DNA from: Acidobacteriota bacterium
GTDB taxonomy: Bacteria; Acidobacteriota; Terriglobia; UBA7540
DNA: 6,637 bases
Reading direction: 5' to 3'
NCBI GenBank assembly: GCA_021789565.1
Contig: JAJYJL010000475.1
Location: forward strand, 1 to 6,637
The notes beneath the pieces were generated by a model. It was not told where the DNA came from. It searched no databases and saw only the letters and a program-made list of their open reading frames with translations. Made by a program: the position numbers and the translations under genes. Shown piece by piece: positions 5,296-6,637 of the stretch (positions are counted from its first letter, which is position 1; every line of letters begins with the position of its first letter).

Positions 5296-6637
5296 ATGCT
5301 CGGCTACCCCAGCCGAATGTCAGGCGCATTGGTAATTCATAGGTTGAGCGAAGTGGGTGGGCGCGTATCTGTGGCAACAAATCTGCTCTGCCTGATACTC
5401 CTCTGCGTGGCAAGCATTTCAACTCCCCTCCATGCCCAGGTCGATCGGGGTACGATCACCGGGGTTGTCAGGGACGCTTCCGGCGCTGTAATTAACGGCG
5501 CCGAGGTGGATGCAATCAATCCTGCTACCGGGCAGAGTTATCAATCTGTCACCAATTCCGCCGGCATCTACAATCTTTTGAACCTTCCTATTGCGACATT
5601 TGATATCACCTACAGCAAAGCGGGCTTTACTACTTTCGTGAGAAAGGGCGTAGCCATCCAGGTGCAGCAAACGGCGCAAATCAATGTACGGCTGGAGGTG
5701 GGGTCGCAGCAACAGACTGTCACCGTTACGGACGCCCCGCTGCTCAAGGTAAATACCGAGCTGGGCACAAACATGACGAGCGCAGAGGTAAGTACGCTTC
5801 CGCTGACAGCCTACCAGGGGCGCGATATCACTGCATTTGCCTTCGCAGTCACGCCTACCGTCACGGGCAGCGATTACCAAGGACAGGTTGGCGGCTCGCA
5901 AGCGAATACCAAGGAAGTGCTCATCAACGGCACATCGGCTGATTCCTCGCGCGTAGGTCACATTGGGGAGATGGAGCCTCCGATGGATGCCGTTGGGCAG
6001 TTTCAGGTGGACACATCCGGCATCAGTGCGGCTGCAGGCCGCACTGGTGGCGGCGCCTTCTTATTCGAGCTGAAAACCGGGACGAATGCATTTCACGGTA
6101 CGGCGTTCGGGATCTACGCAAATAAGGTGCTCAATGCAAATTCCTGGACCAATGACTATTTCCGCGCGTATTACGACTCGACCAATCCTGCGAACAGCGC
6201 GCAATACAACAGCCAATATGCCAAGCCAACCGATACGTACGACGACTGGGGCGTGAGCGGCGGCTTCCCCGTATGGCGTAACCATATGTTCCTCTACGCC
6301 GCTTTGGAGAGATATCACCAGGCCGATTTCGCGACCACGGAAGGCGGCGTGACCGTGCCGACTGACGCATTTCTGCATGGGGACTTCAGTCAGCTGCTGC
6401 AGACCAACTTGCCACCACTGGGCAAAGACAAAGCCGGCAATACTATTTACGTTGGCGCTATCTGGAATCCGGCCACGGGAGATGTGTTCCCAGGGAATAT
6501 CATTCCTCCGGCTATGCTTAGCTCGAATTCGCAAGCCGTTGCCGCGATCTATGAGAAGTACTACAAACCGACCGTTGCCGGCCGGGATACCTTGAACTAT
6601 CCCAAGCTGAATGAAGTGGACCCCGAATTTACGCAAA
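5296..6637 (+). CDS. TonB-dependent receptor, Oar-like with N-terminal carboxypeptidase-regulatory-like domain (partial, runs off right edge)
   Basis: The first 447 codons are present; Acidobacteriota relatives are usually about 1,000-1,200 residues, so more than half is missing. Outer-membrane beta-barrel for energised, TonB-driven import of large substrates. A signal peptide is clear: Arg23, hydrophobic core LLCLILLCVASIS at 30-42, and cleavage probably after LHA (residue 47), before Gln48. Residues 50-136 form the regulatory-like beta-sandwich (GTITGVVRD, then AGIYNLLNLP, ending in RLEVG). QTVTVTDAP from 140 is a TonB-box-like stretch. The plug runs to about 258 and closes with AGRTGGGA; KTGTNAFHG at 260-268 opens the barrel, followed by the NANSW and MFLYAALERY strands typical of the group. 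The start has an unusually long n-region (29 residues before the hydrophobic core), so the true start may be further in. Next to a LacI regulator and a secreted GH128 glycosidase, the ligand is probably a glycan or oligosaccharide, but the family also handles other substrates. It is separated from the enzyme operon by 1.35 kb and probably has its own promoter. Confidence 0.93.
   Translation, partial: MLGYPSRMSGALVIHRLSEVGGRVSVATNLLCLILLCVASISTPLHAQVDRGTITGVVRDASGAVINGAEVDAINPATGQSYQSVTNSAGIYNLLNLPIATFDITYSKAGFTTFVRKGVAIQVQQTAQINVRLEVGSQQQTVTVTDAPLLKVNTELGTNMTSAEVSTLPLTAYQGRDITAFAFAVTPTVTGSDYQGQVGGSQANTKEVLINGTSADSSRVGHIGEMEPPMDAVGQFQVDTSGISAAAGRTGGGAFLFELKTGTNAFHGTAFGIYANKVLNANSWTNDYFRAYYDSTNPANSAQYNSQYAKPTDTYDDWGVSGGFPVWRNHMFLYAALERYHQADFATTEGGVTVPTDAFLHGDFSQLLQTNLPPLGKDKAGNTIYVGAIWNPATGDVFPGNIIPPAMLSSNSQAVAAIYEKYYKPTVAGRDTLNYPKLNEVDPEFTQ

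Noticed and set aside
6061..6636. 191-codon minus-strand open frame, and 5419-5961 (180 codons) nearby
   Set aside because: Both are antisense to the well-supported TonB-dependent receptor and show no recognisable motifs.

Overview
The window most likely comes from a member of the Acidobacteriota, probably an Acidobacteriaceae-like soil lineage. This is inferred from the partial outer-membrane receptor at the right edge: an N-terminal carboxypeptidase-regulatory-like domain fused to a TonB plug of the Oar-like type that is greatly expanded in that phylum. Moderately high GC, two Tat-exported enzymes and a LacI regulator beginning MDIQ fit the same assignment. No rRNA or other taxonomic marker is present, so this remains an inference.

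Layout. Positions 1-95 (minus strand) hold the first 31 codons of a LacI-family repressor that runs off the left edge. A 283-bp divergent intergenic region (96-378) follows; it carries a perfect 14-bp LacI-type operator at 317-330 overlapping a plausible promoter. Next come two plus-strand genes that look like one operon: a large Tat-exported PhoD-like metallophosphoesterase (379-3075, 898 aa) and, 54 nt later, a Tat-exported GH128 / Asl1-like glycosidase (3130-3948, 272 aa). Positions 3949-5295 (about 1.35 kb) contain no gene I recognise. That stretch does contain a second, imperfect LacI-type operator (4422-4435) beside a 19-bp near-palindrome, several small inverted repeats, and a weak 39-codon ORF. 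From 5296 to the right edge lies the N-terminal 447 codons of a TonB-dependent receptor with signal peptide, regulatory-like domain, plug and start of the barrel.

How the parts may work together. LacI regulator, exported glycosidase, exported phosphatase and TonB-dependent receptor together resemble a small polysaccharide-utilisation locus. GH128 enzymes act on beta-1,3-glucans, so the simplest reading is uptake and breakdown of a beta-1,3-glucan-type polymer that carries, or is found with, phosphate esters or diesters. The repressor would bind the 317-330 operator and be released by a sugar ligand. Substrate and regulatory logic are inference; the gene family calls are well supported by motifs.
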